From Dugong dugon (taxonomy: Eukaryota > Chordata > Mammalia > Sirenia > Dugongidae), in contig CM057460.1 in the NCBI GenBank assembly GCA_030035585.1, positions 127,146,714 through 127,210,713 on the forward strand: 64,000 nucleotides of DNA, in the 5' to 3' direction. Positions 1 to 12,086 of this stretch are shown here, in pieces (the stretch's first letter is position 1; each line of letters starts with the position of its first letter). The position numbers and the translations under genes were made by a program. The notes under the pieces were generated by a model. The model was not told the DNA's origin, did not search any database, and was given only the letters and a program-made list of their open reading frames with translations.

Positions 1-748
1 CAGCAGGGGGTTGAACTGGAATGAACTCGTTTGAAACCCTGATAAAAATCCATTTGTCAGTGGGGCATTCCCTTCAAGTTTTTAGGAATAAAGATAGAAA
101 TAGGGCAGCAATGGCTGGTATTTATAAAAAAACAAAATCCCTTAGCAGAGACAAAATAGAAAAATTCTGATTTTCATTGAAATCACACATTTCAAATAAG
201 AATGAAAAGTTGTCCACTACTTCCTAAAGGAAAAAAGTCCTTGAGGGAAAACTCCATTTTCCTTCCCTCTTGTTTATACTATTTAGGGATGATCAAATTG
301 TAATATCCTTAGAAAGGTAATTTCCAATCTAATTTTGCTGATCTCTAGGAAAGCTCCAGGCATGTCACTAAATTCTTAAAATTTATTTTAACCCACTTTA
401 ATTAGGACATATAAATATATGTCTTGTAGCACTTCTGGGAGAAAAATGGATTATCACATCAAATTAATGAGGCTAGGCATGAGAAGTGGAGGACCGTTAT
501 CTTAGAATGAAAACCTCAGGCTCTGTATGATGTAGTTTAAAGATTTTAAGCCATTGTAAATTTTAGCCTAAGGTCAAGGTCATCATATGATATTCAGTTT
601 GAGAATCACAGGCTCATGACTCCAGCACCTAGAGCACTGGAACTGCCAGGGCAAAATTAAAAAAAAATAAACCTTAACAGGTGTTAATGAACAAGGAAGA
701 AGTAAGAAGTATTTTATTAAAGAAGGGCAACCTCACTATACGCGTACA
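1..748. other. No recognised feature
   Basis: This is AT-rich non-coding sequence. I see no exon-like frame, RNA gene or repeat family that I can name. Confidence 0.5.
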
Positions 749-772
749 AACACACACACACACACACACACG
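749..772. repeat. (CA)n microsatellite
   Basis: About eleven uninterrupted CA dinucleotides flanked by short alternating purine-pyrimidine sequence. It is a simple repeat and probably length-variable. Confidence 0.95.
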
Positions 773-1204
773 CATGCACTTTGTTGTATGGTTTGAATTA
801 GACTAATGTAGCTCTGAAAACTTTATACAACTGCAACTTTCCTTATGAAATTTACTATTTGGTAACTGCAGCTGTGTTACATAATTGATCATGAAATATT
901 TATAAATTTGGGGGATTTGATTTCCAAATTTCAGTGAATCTCACATATCAATTTAATTGCAATCATAAACTTGACTTTAGTATCTAGATTACTACATCCT
1001 ATATTTCTTGAGCATATTAACAGTTCCACAATTTTCATTTCTAAATAGAGGAAAGAGTAAGTATTAACAAAAGCTCAGATCCCACTGATAAAATATGACC
1101 AACACATTCCATAGTGATACCCATGAGTATTTTTACTTACTGGCAAGAACTAGCTTGCCACAGGTGGTTTAACTAGGTAATAATAACTATCACTTCTTGA
1201 GCAC

Positions 1205-1388
1205 AAACAGTTTGGCTGCTAATTGAAAGGTTGGCGGTTCAAACCTACCAAATGGCTCTTTGGGAGAAAGACCTGGTGATTTGCTCCTGTAAAGATTACA
1301 GCTCAGAAAACTCTATGGGGCAGTTCTCCTCTGTCACATGGTGTTGCTATGAGTAGAAAACAACTCGATGTCACCTAACAACAACATA
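1205..1388 (+). mobile_element. AfroSINE (tRNA-derived SINE)
   Basis: The copy opens in the tRNA-like head (TTTGGCTGCTAA) and has a B-box-like GGTTCAAACC. The body follows (GGAGAAAGACCTGGTGAT, CTATGGGGCAGTTCTCCTCT), and the RTE-like tail reads GAGTAGAAAACAACTCGATG. The first bases of the head are missing. Diagnosis rests on close similarity to the other AfroSINEs in the window. Confidence 0.9.
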
Positions 1389-1422
1389 TGTGCCAGGTTG
1401 GGCTAGTCAGGATAGTCTATGT

Positions 1423-1608
1423 CGGTGGTTCTCAAACTTGAGTGTACATCAAAATCATCTGGAGGGCTTGATAAACTCAGATTGCAGGGCCTCCTCTCCA
1501 GAATTTCTGAGTTAGCAAGCAGGTCAGGGATGAGACCTGAGAATTTGCATTTCTAACAAGTCCAAGGTGATGCTGATGCTGCTAATCTGGGGACCACACT
1601 AGAGAACA
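1423..1608. mobile_element. MER5A-like hAT-Charlie DNA transposon
   Basis: The ends are inverted (GGTGGTTCTCAAACTTGAG at the left, GGGGACCACACTAGAGAAC at the right). The middle carries GAGAATTTGCATTTCTAACA, a hallmark of MER5A. It is a non-autonomous element of usual size (about 185 bp) with no coding capacity. Confidence 0.85.
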
Positions 1609-1917
1609 AGAAGGAGAACGACTGGTCTATGCTATGCTTCAGTAGGAAATAAGCTCCAAAATTTCCGTTGCTCAACACAACATAGTTTTGTTTCTTGTTT
1701 TCACAAAGCCCCATGTGGGTTGGTAGCTCTCCTCCGTCTTATAGCTATGCCCCTCGGTACATGTGGCCTCCAAGGTAGCTGCAACCTAGCAAAAGAGGGA
1801 TGGAAGAAGTACTGAACTGCCTCAATCCACCTGTGACATGAGTCACCTTGACTTCCAGTCCATTGACTGGAGCTTGTCATAGGAGCCCCTGGATAGTCCA
1901 GGAACATTGTTTCTGCC

Positions 1918-2120
1918 ACTCAAGTGCTTTACATTCATTGTCTTTACTCTTCACAACACTGAAAGAGAGATGTTTGTACATGGGATTCAGAGATGAGGAG
2001 ACTGAGGCTCAGAAAGACTATCTTCACAGGCTACACAGCTAATAGGTAAAGCTTGGAGCCAGGATTTAAATCCTTGCCTGTCTAACCCTAGAGCTGGTGC
2101 TCTTGTCCTTCAAAACACTA
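1918..2120 (-). mobile_element. MIR SINE
   Basis: An ancient core-SINE seen in antisense. The conserved core GATGAGGAGACTGAGGCTCAG is followed by ACACAGCTAATAGGTAAAG and ends near GAGCTGGTGCTCTTGTCCTT. The 5' part of the + strand (GTGCTTTACATTCATTGTCT) is the MIR 3' region. Confidence 0.85.
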
Positions 2121-3007
2121 TTTTGAATGTGCTGAACTGGCTAATTCAGCCCAAGGGTTGGCATGGAGTAGTCTGCCTAAGAAATTTATCCAGTATCAAT
2201 AGAACAGGCTCCGTAGTTGAAGGTTTGTGGCAGACTCCTTCCACAACTCCTTTTCTATGTATAGTGTGCAACTTGAGAATTCCTCAAAGCAGAATGAAAT
2301 CGTTTGTGTATTTTTACAGTGCCCCGGTGGTAGCTAGCTATTTTGAGGAAAGGGATACTGAAGAACAGAAAGAAGTATTTAGAGAAGAAACCACTAAAAG
2401 ATGGCTGAAAAAAGACTATCACAAGTCACCACAGATTCATTTCTCAATAAGAAATGCTGATGAGAAATTGAGAATGCCCAGTTCTTAGTCTAGTCTGTCA
2501 TTTTAAGAAGTGTACTGCCATGCACCTCTTTTTCGTCTCCCTCTATCCTCAGCTTTACTGGACCACAAATACTCATTTTATGTTTTAATACAAAACTTAA
2601 TTGAGTGAATTAGAACATGGTCATACCTACATGTATAAACCCTTATTAGCTCTTCAATTCTAGGAATACATTAGTTCTTTCACACTACATTAGTTGACTC
2701 TCAATTCTTGATGAGCCAGGGGTTAATTATCCTATTTGTGGATTGTGTGGTTTCTGCCTTTTTTTTTTTTTTTTTTTTTTTATCAGTTTATTCCTTTCTC
2801 TTGGTTGTTTTGCTTTATAAAAGGAACTTTCAAAAGAAATCAATATGATAAGGAAGTTAAAGCAAAATTCATTTCTTCCATCCACCTAACCATCTTTGTA
2901 GAAGCTCTAGTCTGCATCTTTCTAGTAGTTCTTCTAAGAGAGTTAGTTGGTAAAGAGGTCTGACATATTGGCTGAAAATTTAAAATTTTGTGAATTTGCT
3001 TCATCCT
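2121..3007. other. Unannotated stretch with poly-T run
   Basis: I recognise no gene or repeat family. A 23-base poly-T run at 2759-2781 could be the tail of a minus-strand retroelement, but the sequence to its right matches nothing I know. Confidence 0.5.
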
Positions 3008-3222
3008 TTGGGTCCCTGGGTGGGGCAAATGGTTCACGTTCGGCTACTAACTGAAAGGTTGGCAGTTTGAGCCCACCCAGCGGTGCCACAGGAGAAAGCC
3101 TTGGTGATCTGCTTCCATAAAGATTACAGCCAAGAAAACCCTATGGAGCACAGTTCCATTCTGTAATATGGGTTGCCCTGAGTCAGAATCGACTCAATGG
3201 CAATGAATTTTAACGGGTTAGT
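3008..3222 (+). mobile_element. AfroSINE, near full length
   Basis: Begins GGTCCCTGGGTGGGGCAAAT, continues with the tRNA-like CTACTAACTGAAAGGTTGGC and B box GGCAGTTTGAGCCC, and ends GAGTCAGAATCGACTCAATG. It belongs to the long subtype that keeps the internal segment between the B box and GAAAACCCTATGG. Confidence 0.92.
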
Positions 3223-3395
3223 ACTGTTCATATTTGGAATATAATAAAATAACATAATCTAATCTAATATAATATATTTATAATACCTATTTACCAGTTC
3301 TATCATTCATAGCTGAAATTTCATGTTAGTTACTATATATGATTTATATTTGTGTTTATTTCCTTGAGGGAAGGTCTATAGAAATTTCTGATATA

Positions 3396-4032
3396 CCGCT
3401 GATCCTTATTATTCACAGATTCCTCATTTGCAAATTTGGCTACCCACTAAAATTAATTTCATAACCCCAAATAAATACTCACAGCACTTTTGTGGTTATT
3501 TGCAAACATGTGCAGAATGGCAAAAAATTTGAGTCTCCCAATGCACATGTTCCCAGCTAAGGTTGAACAAGGGGACACTCTTCCTCTTGTTCCAACTTTT
3601 ATACTGTAAACAAGTGTCTTTTTTGCAGTCTACTTAGTGCCACATTTTTTGCATTTTTGTGCTTTTTGTTGGTGATTTCTCTGTTTAAAATGGTTCCCAA
3701 GTGTAGTGCTGAAAAGCTGTCTGATGTTCCTAAGTGCAAGAAGCTTGTGATGTGCCTTATGGAGAAAATACGTTTTTTAGATAAGTTTTTTCAGGCATGA
3801 GTTATAATGTTGTTGGCCATGAGTTCAATGTTAATGAATCAGTAATATATATTAAATAAGAAATGCATATAAAACAAGAATGTGTATTGAGTGAGTGATA
3901 AAAATGTGTGACCAGAGGCTCACAGGAAACTAACCCTCTAGTTCCTCTAGGATCAGTGGTTTTGTATTTGTTAATTCAGTGTTCCTGGCGACTTTATAAA
4001 ATATATTTACTGTGAATAACAAGAATTAACTG
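3396..4032 (+). mobile_element. Tigger-type (TcMar) non-autonomous DNA transposon
   Basis: Related terminal inverted repeats carry GATCCTTATTATTCACAG at the left and the complement of CTGTGAATAACAAGAATTAA at the right, and TA dinucleotides flank both ends (3394-3395, 4033-4034). Near 3690-3880 lies a remnant of the transposase N-terminus (frame starting MVPKCSAEKLSDVPK, then a broken KSG-type helix-turn-helix). The copy is 637 bp, so most of the transposase gene is deleted. Pogo/Tigger assignment is firm; the subfamily is not. Confidence 0.85.
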
Positions 4033-4034
4033 TA

Positions 4035-4690
4035 ATACCCTCAATATGAAAAAGACCAAAAATTAGAAATAGCTTAAAGTTCATAAACAGTTTTCAACAT
4101 AAGTTCAAAGAATCAGTAACTATGTCAAAAAAATATTCAACTTCACCAAATGACCAAAGATATGAAAATTAAAACAAAAATGAGATGCCATTTATTACCC
4201 GTTCAAATTTTAAAAATGATAATATAAAGTGTTGGAGAAGATGTGGGCAAACAGGACTCCTGTATATCAATGGGAAAAGTATTAATCAATACAAACATTT
4301 TGGAGAACATTCTAGAAATAGCTAGTAAAGTTCAGTTTTTACACACCCTAAAACCTAAAGTTTCCATTTCTAGATTTATTGCCCTATAACATTTCTCACA
4401 TGTGTGTATAAGAGAAATGTCAAGAACGTTTACAGCAGCATTGTTCATAATAGTAAAACCAACCAACCAAACAAACAAAAAAACAATTGAAACAATGTAA
4501 ATGTCTGTAAATGAAGAAAATGGTAAATAAAATATGACTTATTGAAATGCTGAAATACTAACAACAATTAATGTGAATGAACTATATCTATGTATATTAA
4601 CACAGATTTTAAAAGAATGTAATACAACCCCATATATTATTATAAATACAGCAAAAAAAAAAAAAATCTAAAGTGTATTTTGCAAGGTTC
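4035..4690 (+). mobile_element. Old L1 (L1M) 3' end fragment
   Basis: Shows the end of ORF2 and the 3' UTR in decayed form: AATGAGATGCCATTTATTAC, GTGTTGGAGAAGATGTGGGC, TTTACAGCAGCATTGTTCAT and AATGTCTGTAAATGAAGAAA, ending near an A-run at 4652-4666. No open frame survives. Confidence 0.8.
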
Positions 4691-5074
4691 TATCATTGAG
4701 GGGGTAATGAAATGACTAGGCAAGTGGAGTTTTGATATTCAGCTGCACCTACTAGGTCAGTCTAATTCCCAGTTGTGATTTGATTCCTATGGCAGTAGTG
4801 GTCCATTCTGGCTTAAGTATTGATGAAAATAATTCTAAGCCCTGAGATGGCAGGGCTCTTCAGGACAGTGATGAATCTCCAGTTATTTGATACCTCTTTG
4901 TTTACTTGATCTCCTGGGCAGAAGAATACTGGGGATACAGAAATCTACCCTCTACCCACTATTTCTTCATCAGGTATCACCTTCTCCTCCATGTTTTTCC
5001 ATCTCGCCCCAAGGATATAAGTACTTTGGGAATATGCCTTTTTTACCACCTGGGCTGTAGGGAAGATGGGAGCC
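4691..5074. other. No recognised feature
   Basis: Mixed sequence between an L1M tail and an RTE tail, with no motif I can name. Confidence 0.4.
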
Positions 5075-5321
5075 AATGTTGTTGTTAGGTGCCATCAAGT
5101 TGGTTCTGACTCATAACTACCCATGTACAACAGAACAAAACACTGCCTGGTCCTTTGCTATCCTCACAATTATTGTTACACTTGAGCTCATTGTTGCAGC
5201 CATTGTGTCAGTCAGCTCACTGAGGGTCTTCCTCTTATTGGCTGACCTGCTACTTTACCAAGCATGATGTCCTTCTTCAGGGACTGGTTCCTCCTGGTAA
5301 CATGTCAAAGTACGTGAGACC
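5075..5321 (-). mobile_element. RTE (BovB-like) LINE 3' tail
   Basis: In antisense it begins with the (TTG)n tail (TGTTGTTGTTAGGTGCCATC) and runs through GAGGGTCTTCCTCTTATTGG and CAAGCATGATGTCCTTCTTC. It is 5' truncated near 5321. Other RTE copies in this window align to it over its full length. Confidence 0.88.
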
Positions 5322-5759
5322 AATAATCAATTTTATTACTTAAAAATTTGTGGTATTACAGGATGCATTAGGGTGTTTTACTGTAATATTCATTAAAGAA
5401 GTCAAGTTGAAGAACAATACACTCAAAAATTGTATGGGCTACCTATTATGCATGGAAAAGCTGCAATGCATAGAAAGGCTACAAGAGCAAAGTCATGACA
5501 GTGTGTGACTGGAGCAAAGGGGAGAAGAGCAGAGAGGGATTGGGGACAAAGGAGACTACAATATTATCTGTAGTATTTTACTTCTTTTACTTTTAGAAAA
5601 GATTCAAAGCAAAAAATGATAAAATGGAGGCATGTCGTTTGGGGTAGTAATGATCTGATGCCTCTTGGAATGTGTTGGCCTATTTTCTGACACAGTCTCA
5701 AATCCATCTCATTGTTCTGCTATAATGAAGTACTTGCCAGGGGCTCCCATGCTTCCCAG

Positions 5760-6030
5760 CCTTCCCTGAATGTCTCCTGAGCCAACCCCTACCCTTTCCT
5801 TGCCCGAATAGCTCCTATTTCCTCCTTTAAAACTCAGCTTGATTGTCATCTCCTCTAAACAGCCTTGATCATTCACCGCCTTCCTGCTCCTCCTACTCAC
5901 CCCCCTGCCCCGCCCAGGACTGTGCAAGGCTGCCTTATTGAGCTGTATCACACTGTATTACGCCTTTTACTTCTGAGTCCCTAGCACTGAGCACACTTCC
6001 CAGCACAAGGAATAATGAGTGAATGAAGCA
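5760..6030 (+). mobile_element. L2 LINE 3' end
   Basis: Sense L2 3' region with TCCTTTAAAACTCAGCTTGA, TTGTCATCTCCTCTAAACAG and CCTAGCACTGAGCACACTTC, ending near ATGAGTGAATGAAG. No coding frame remains. Confidence 0.72.
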
Positions 6031-6876
6031 GGTTGATTTAACTGATGGCACTAGGATTCATTTGAGGTGGCCAGAGCAGTGAACTGGTGCACAGGGAGCT
6101 TAAGAAGGTTACACACTATCCTTTCATACATTTTTTGAAGGCTCATTAGTATTTTAAAGAAAATTGTTGTTATTCAAGTGCAAAGAATCTCTGAAAGAAA
6201 TAAATACACCATTTCACCAGAAACAGAAATGTCAACTGAGATCCAGTTTACTAATTGGGCTTATAACTTTTTTAAGGTCTATTTCTGGTACCAATTAAAT
6301 TCTCAGCTTTTTTATTTAGTTTTTCTCTATTCTTTTTTCATGTGGGAACCATCCTTTAGTTTAAAAATCAAGGACTTAAATATTGACCTAAATTTTTCTT
6401 GGGGTTGAATTTTCTTTACAGCCTTGATCACAACTAGACAGACTTATTTAGTCACATAACTTGAGAAAATTATTCCAAGTATACATTCTGTACATGGACA
6501 CTGAACTATTGATAACTGCCCTGTTGGCAGGATCTTTTCTTTGAAGTGTTACTAAATGGTAGGAGTGATATAGTCCAGAACAATTCTGAACTTGTATACA
6601 GAGGACTTTTTTGTATGGGGTCAAATCAAAAGGCTTCTTCAAATATTGATGTATTTTAAGTGTTAGCAATCAGGGCCATTGTCCCATCACAGAAATAGGT
6701 CCAATTCCATTACTATTACTGCTGCTACTATTATTCCTATTGCTACAACTACTATCTACTAGTTCTACCCCACTGACTACTATATTCATACATACACACA
6801 TGTGCACACATACACACAACTTTATAGGCACCCTGATTTTGTTACAGTGGGGTCTGGTTGTTCTAAGTATTCAATC
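6031..6876. other. Unannotated stretch with ACT-rich low complexity
   Basis: I see no gene. Positions 6700-6770 are a trinucleotide-like run of ACT/GCT. The rest is ordinary AT-rich DNA. Confidence 0.4.
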
Positions 6877-7480
6877 GTACACTCATTTATTCAACCAAAG
6901 TCCATCGAGTGCTTACTCCCTCCAGGTACTCTTTTAGGTACGAGAGATTCAGAGGTGAGCAAAGTCAAGGGCCTGCCCTCATGAAGTTTGCATGCTATTG
7001 CATGAGACAAGCAAGCAAGCAAGCAAATGAGAAAACAATGTAATTTCCAATAGAAACGAGTGCTATGAAGAGAAATAAAGCAGAGTAAAGGGATTGAAGG
7101 TGACCTGGTGGGGAGTAGAGAGAGGTTATTTTAGATAGGGAGCTCAGGGAAGGTCCCTTTGAGGATCTAATCTTTAAGTAGAGACCTGAGTGACTTGAGT
7201 GAGCCAGTGGAAGTCCTGGTGGAAGACTCTCCCAGGCAGAGGAAAGAGCAAGTGTAGAAGCCCTTTGGCAGGACCCGCTTGCACATGTGTGGGGACAGAG
7301 AAAGGGCCAGTGAGGCTGGTGCAGAGTAGGCAAGGGGCATGAGAAAAGGCAGAGGTGGAGGTCCTAGAGGAAGGCCAGGACCGGATGTGTGGGCTTTGCA
7401 GGTGTACCCCATATAACAGTTTGGGATTTTACTCTGAGTGGTATGGGGAGCTACTAAAGGGTCCTGAGAGGGGGCAGGTA
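6877..7480 (-). mobile_element. L2 LINE, antisense, end of ORF2 and 3' UTR
   Basis: Left end is the antisense L2 tail (ACTCATTTATTCAACCAAAG, CTTACTCCCTCCAGGTACTC). The body reads as antisense ORF2 C-terminal region (GGATTTTACTCTGAGTGGTA, GGTCCCTTTGAGGATCTAAT). It matches the larger L2 copy at 51960-54110. A (CAAG)n run at 7008-7025 interrupts it. Confidence 0.8.
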
Positions 7481-7734
7481 CCTTCTCATCTGGTTCTAGA
7501 AATCAGTGTACTTCTAGAAATTCCATTCTTATTAGGGGCTTTTGGAGCAAACAGAGCCACTTCCCAGGCTCTTTAGAAAATCAGCCAATGAAGTCAGTAA
7601 GTTCTAAACCAGACAGAAAAGAATGAGATGACTAGTGCAGCCTTCTCCCTCCTCTACCCTCTGAATCTTGTTTTGTGGAGAGTGGTTGGGTATTTGAAGA
7701 GTGAGGTGGGAAGGAATGTCAAAAATGATACCTT

Positions 7735-9030
7735 TTAAGTCTTCCAACCCAAGAACATGGACCATCTTTCCATTTATTTAAGTCTTCTTTAGTCTCTTTC
7801 AGCAGTGTTTTATAATTTTCATTGTATAAGTCCTTCATGGCCCTGGTTAGATTTATTCCTACGTATTTTGTTCTCTTAGATGGCATTGTAAATGAAATTG
7901 TTTCCCTAATTTCCATTTCATATTTCTCTTTGCTGGTGTATAGAAACCCAACTGATTTTTGTTTGCTGACTTTGTACCCTGAAACTTTACTAAATTCCTC
8001 TGTTAATTGTAGAAGCTTTCTTGCAGATTCTTTGGGATTTTCTATATGTATATGATCATATCATCCACGAATAAAGATAATGTTATTTCTTCTTTTCCAA
8101 TCTGGATACCTTTTATTTCTTTTTCTTGTCTTATTGCTCTGCATAGAACTTCTAATACAATAGTAAATAGAAGTGGTTAGAGCAGGCACCATTCTCCTGC
8201 TCCTGATTTCAAGGGGGAAGCTCTTTCTCCATTAAGTATAATGTTGGCTGTTGGCTTTTCATATATGCCTTGAATCACACTGAGGTATTTCCCTTCTATT
8301 CCAATCTTCTTTAGGGTTTTCATCAAGGAAGGGTATTAGATTTTATCAAATGTTTTTTCTGCAACCATAGAGATGACCATGTGGCTCTTTTCCTTTGTTC
8401 TATTGATGTGCTGTATTATATTGACTGATTTTCTAATGATGAACCATCCTTGCATTCCTGGAATAAATCCCACTTAGTCATGGTGTATGATTCTTTTCAT
8501 ATGCTATTGTATTTCGGTTTGCTAGTATTTTGTTGAGGATTTTTACATCTATATTCATAAGAAATATTGGCTTGTAGTTTCCTTTTTTTGTGGTATTTTT
8601 ATCTGGTTTTGGTAACAGGGTTATGTTTGCTTCATAGAATGGTTTAGGGAGTAGTCCTTCCTTCTCTATCTTTTGGAAGAGTTTAAGTAATACTGTGGTC
8701 AATTCTTCTTTAAATGTTTGGTAGAATCCTCACTGAAGCCATCTGGTTCAGGACTTTTTGTTGTTGGGAGATTTTTGATCCCTATTAGATCTCTTCATTT
8801 GTTATGAGTCTGTTGAGACTTTCTCTTTCCCCTGGAGTCTGTTTGGGTAGGTTGTGCACTTCTAAGAATTTGTCCATTTCACCTAGGTTATCCAGTTTGT
8901 TGACGTACAGTTGTTCATAATATTCTGTCATAATTCTCTTTATTTCTTTCAAGTCAGTTTTAATGTCCCTGCTTTCCTTTTTTATTTTAATTATTTTCAC
9001 CTTTTCTCTTCTTTTCTTTGTCAGTCTAGC
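7735..9030 (-). mobile_element. L1 ORF2 segment, inverted 5' part of a twin-primed L1
   Basis: Read on the minus strand this is L1 ORF2 from the linker before the reverse transcriptase (MARLTKKRREKVKIIKIKK) through the RT ([20 protein letters not shown]). The catalytic FADD region reads FVDDM near 8040-8080, and the segment ends at LYNENYKTLLKETKEDLNKW and CSWVGRL. Frames are broken by stops. It lies back to back with the forward segment starting at 9031, and the two would be almost contiguous in an intact L1. Confidence 0.88.
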
Positions 9031-10619
9031 CAAAGCGATCTATAGACTCATAGATCTATAGATTCAATGCAATCCCAATCAAAATTCTAACAGCCTTCTT
9101 TACAGAAATGGATAAAACAATCCTCAACTTTTTGTGAACTGGCAAGAGGCCCCAAATAGCTAAAGCAATGTGGAAAGAGAAGAACAAAGTAGGAGACTCA
9201 CACTTCCTGATTTTAAAACATATTATACAGCTACAGTAATCAAAACAGCCTAGTACTGGTATAACAATAGACACATACACCATTAGAATAGAATTGAGAG
9301 TCCAGAAATAAACTCACACATCTACGGTCAACTGATTTTTGACAAGAATACTAAGTCCATTCAATGGGGGAAAGAAAAATCTTTTCAATAAATAGCGTTG
9401 GGAAAATTGGATTTCCACAGGCAGAAAAATGAAACAGGATCCATGCCTCATGCTATACAGAAAAACAAATTCAAAATGGATTAAGAATGAAATGTTCAAG
9501 CTAAACATACAATTTTTAGAAGAAAATGCAGGGACAATGCTGTTGGACCTAGTTTCTAGCAATGGATTATCCAATATAATAACAAAAGCACAAACAACAA
9601 AAGACAAAACAAATAAATAGAACCTGATAAATGAAAAACTTTTATTTATCAAAAGATTTTACCCAAAAAGTGAAAAGACAAGCTACCAACTGGGAGAAAA
9701 GCTTTAGAAACCATATATCCAATAAGAATCTAATAACCAAAATATATATAAATCTTAAACAATTTAACAACAAAAAGACAAATAACCCCGTCATAAAATG
9801 GGCCAAGGACTTGAACACACATTTCACAGAAGAGGACATTCAAACAGCCACCAAACACCTGAAAAGATGCTCAATATCATGAGCCATCAAAGAGATGCAA
9901 ATCGAAACCACAATGAGATACAATTTCACTCCCACTATCATGGCTAAAATAAACAAACAACAACAAAAACCCAGAAAATAACAGGTGTTGTCAATGACGT
10001 GGGGAAATTGGAACATTTACCCTTTGCTGGTGGGAATGCAATACGGTATAGCTGCTGTGGAAAACAGTGTAGTGGTTCCTCAAAAAATTAAAAATAGAAC
10101 TACCACATGACCCAGCAATTTCACTCCTAGGTATATACCCAAAATGCTTGAAAGCAGAAACTTGTACACCAATATTCACTGCAGTACTATTCACAATAGC
10201 AAAAAGGTGAATGCCCATCAACAGATGAATGGAGAAACAAAATGTGGTACATACATACAGTGGAAAACTACTCAGCCAGTAGTAGAAACGAACTCTTGAT
10301 ACATGCTACAATATGGATGGAGCTTGAAGACTTTATGCTGAGGGAAATAAGTCAATCACAAAAGGACAAATCTCGTATGACCTCACTTATATAAAAACAC
10401 AAGAAAAGGCAAATGAACAGAGACCACAGTTTACTAGTGGTTACCAGGGGCGGGATAGAGGGGGAAGGGGGAGGTAAATAGTGATGGAAAAATCACATTG
10501 ATTAAGCGTAAGGTTGCACAGCCAGTTATTTCGTAACTGATGTCAATAAGTTGTACCCCTGTAAAAAGTTGAACTGGCAAAAGTTATGTGATAGATATTT
10601 TTATAAAAAAAAAAAAAAG
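9031..10619 (+). mobile_element. L1 3' part (ORF2 C-terminus, 3' UTR, poly-A)
   Basis: Continues ORF2 in the forward direction from the sequence encoding RFNAIPIKI through MKQDPCLMLYRKTNSKWIKN and the C-terminal region (AKDLNTHFTEEDIQTATKHL). It then runs through the 3' UTR to a poly-A run at 10606-10619. Together with 7735-9030 it forms one 5'-inverted insertion. I could not find a convincing target-site duplication. Confidence 0.9.
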
Positions 10620-11341
10620 AGTAGTTGCTGGGACTGCTTATGTACAACCAAAAACCTCACGAGACATCCCAGTTAATTGGCCTAGTAACATGTTTAGTGC
10701 TTCTGTTCTACCTCCCAGTTCATTGCGTAGTCCTGGGGTCTTAAAAGCTTGTAAGTTGTCATCCAAGGCATGACAATTGGCCTCTATTTACCTGGAGCAA
10801 CAGAGGAAGAAGGAGAGTCAGTAGTAGGAGGGGGATATGGAATGCATGGCTAATTGCCTCCATGAACAACTGCCTCGTTTGCCATGAGACCGGAAGAACT
10901 GGATGGTGCCTGGCTACAATTACTGAATATTTTGATCAAAGATTCTATACAAGAATTCTGGTCAAAAGGGGGGAAATATAGAATAGAATTTCAAATTCTT
11001 GTAGACTGTAGAATTTCTGGAGCCATGGAGGCTGGATGAACCCCTGAAACTTTTGCCCTGAGATAATCTTTAAACCTTAAACCAAAATATCCCCTGAAGT
11101 CATCTTAAAACTATAGTTTAGCTAAAATAGTAAAAAATATCTGCCTTGAGCATTATGTTCCTTTAAGAACTATCTATATGAGATCAAGGGACCCTGGTGA
11201 TGCAGTGGTTAAGAACTTGGCTGCTAACCAAAAGGTCAGTAGTTCAAATCTACCAACTGCTCCTTGGAAACCCTATGGGGCAGTTCTTTTCTGTTCTATA
11301 GGGTTGCGATGAGTTGGAATCAACTTGACGGCAATGGGTTA

Positions 11342-11389
<48 letters not shown>

Positions 11390-11561
11390 TGGGATCAAAG
11401 CAACAACAGCATCCTGAACAATTATATAGGTACCTTAGTAGACAGTGACTTTATGTTAATGGGGGAGGAACAACTCAGAAAAGGAGGGTGAGAATGGTTG
11501 CTCAACTTGAAGAATGTAGTCAATGTCACTGAATTGTACATGTATCAACTGTTGAATTGGT
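10620..11561 (+). mobile_element. Second L1 3' UTR fragment (lineage-specific type), first part
   Basis: Shows GGGGTCTTAAAAGCTTGTAA, GGCATGACAATTGGCCTCTA, GACCGGAAGAACTGGATGGT and GAACCCCTGAAACTTTTGCC, which recur in reverse complement or in sense in the other L1 3' UTRs here. An AfroSINE sits inside it and it resumes at 12087 after an antisense L1 insertion. Confidence 0.8.
11188..11385 (+). mobile_element. AfroSINE, internally deleted subtype, with (TA)n tail
   Basis: Head GGACCCTGGTGATGCAGTGG, then CTGCTAACCAAAAGGTCAGT, a direct jump to GCTCCTTGGAAACCCTATGG (the roughly 45-bp internal segment is absent), tail GAGTTGGAATCAACTTGACG, and a (TA)n run at 11346-11385. A target duplication (TATATGAGATCAA / TATATGGGATCAAA) flanks it inside the L1 3' UTR. 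Confidence 0.92.
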
Positions 11562-12086
11562 ATATTTATTTATTAATAAATAAAAAGTTTACAGCTCAAG
11601 TTAATTTCTCATACATAAATTTATACACATATTGTTATGTGACATTAATTGCAATTCCTACAATGTAACAGCACACTCCCGCTTTCCACCCGGGGTTTCT
11701 TGTGTCCATTCAACCAGCTCCTGTCCCTTCCTGCCTTCTCATCTTGCCTCCAGAGAGGAGCTACCCATTTGGTCTCATGTATCTGGTTGAACTAAGAAGT
11801 ACACTCTTCATGAGTATTAATTTTATGTTTTATAGTCCAGTCTACTCTTTGTCTGAAAAGTGGGCTTTGGGAATGGTTTTAGTTCTGGGTTAACAGAGAA
11901 TATAGGGCCATAGTTTCAGGGGTTCTTCCAGTCTCAGTCAGACCATTAAGTATGGTCTTTTTACATGAATTTGAGTTCTGCACCCTACTTTTCTCCGGCT
12001 CCGTCTGGGACTGTCTGTTGTGTTCCCTGTCAGGGTCATCATTGGTGGTAGCTGGGCACCATCTAGTTTTTCTGGTCTCAGGCTGA
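11562..12086 (-). mobile_element. L1 3' UTR fragment nested in antisense
   Basis: Aligns to the 3' UTR of the minus-strand L1 at 60783-61330, for example AGTTTACAGCTCAAGTTAAT, TGTTCCCTGTCAGGGTCATC and GGTCTTTTTACATGAATTTG. An A/T-rich tail sits at 11562-11585. It is flanked by TTGAATTGGT (11552-11561) and ATGAATTGGT (12086-12095), a target duplication inside the plus-strand L1. Confidence 0.85.
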
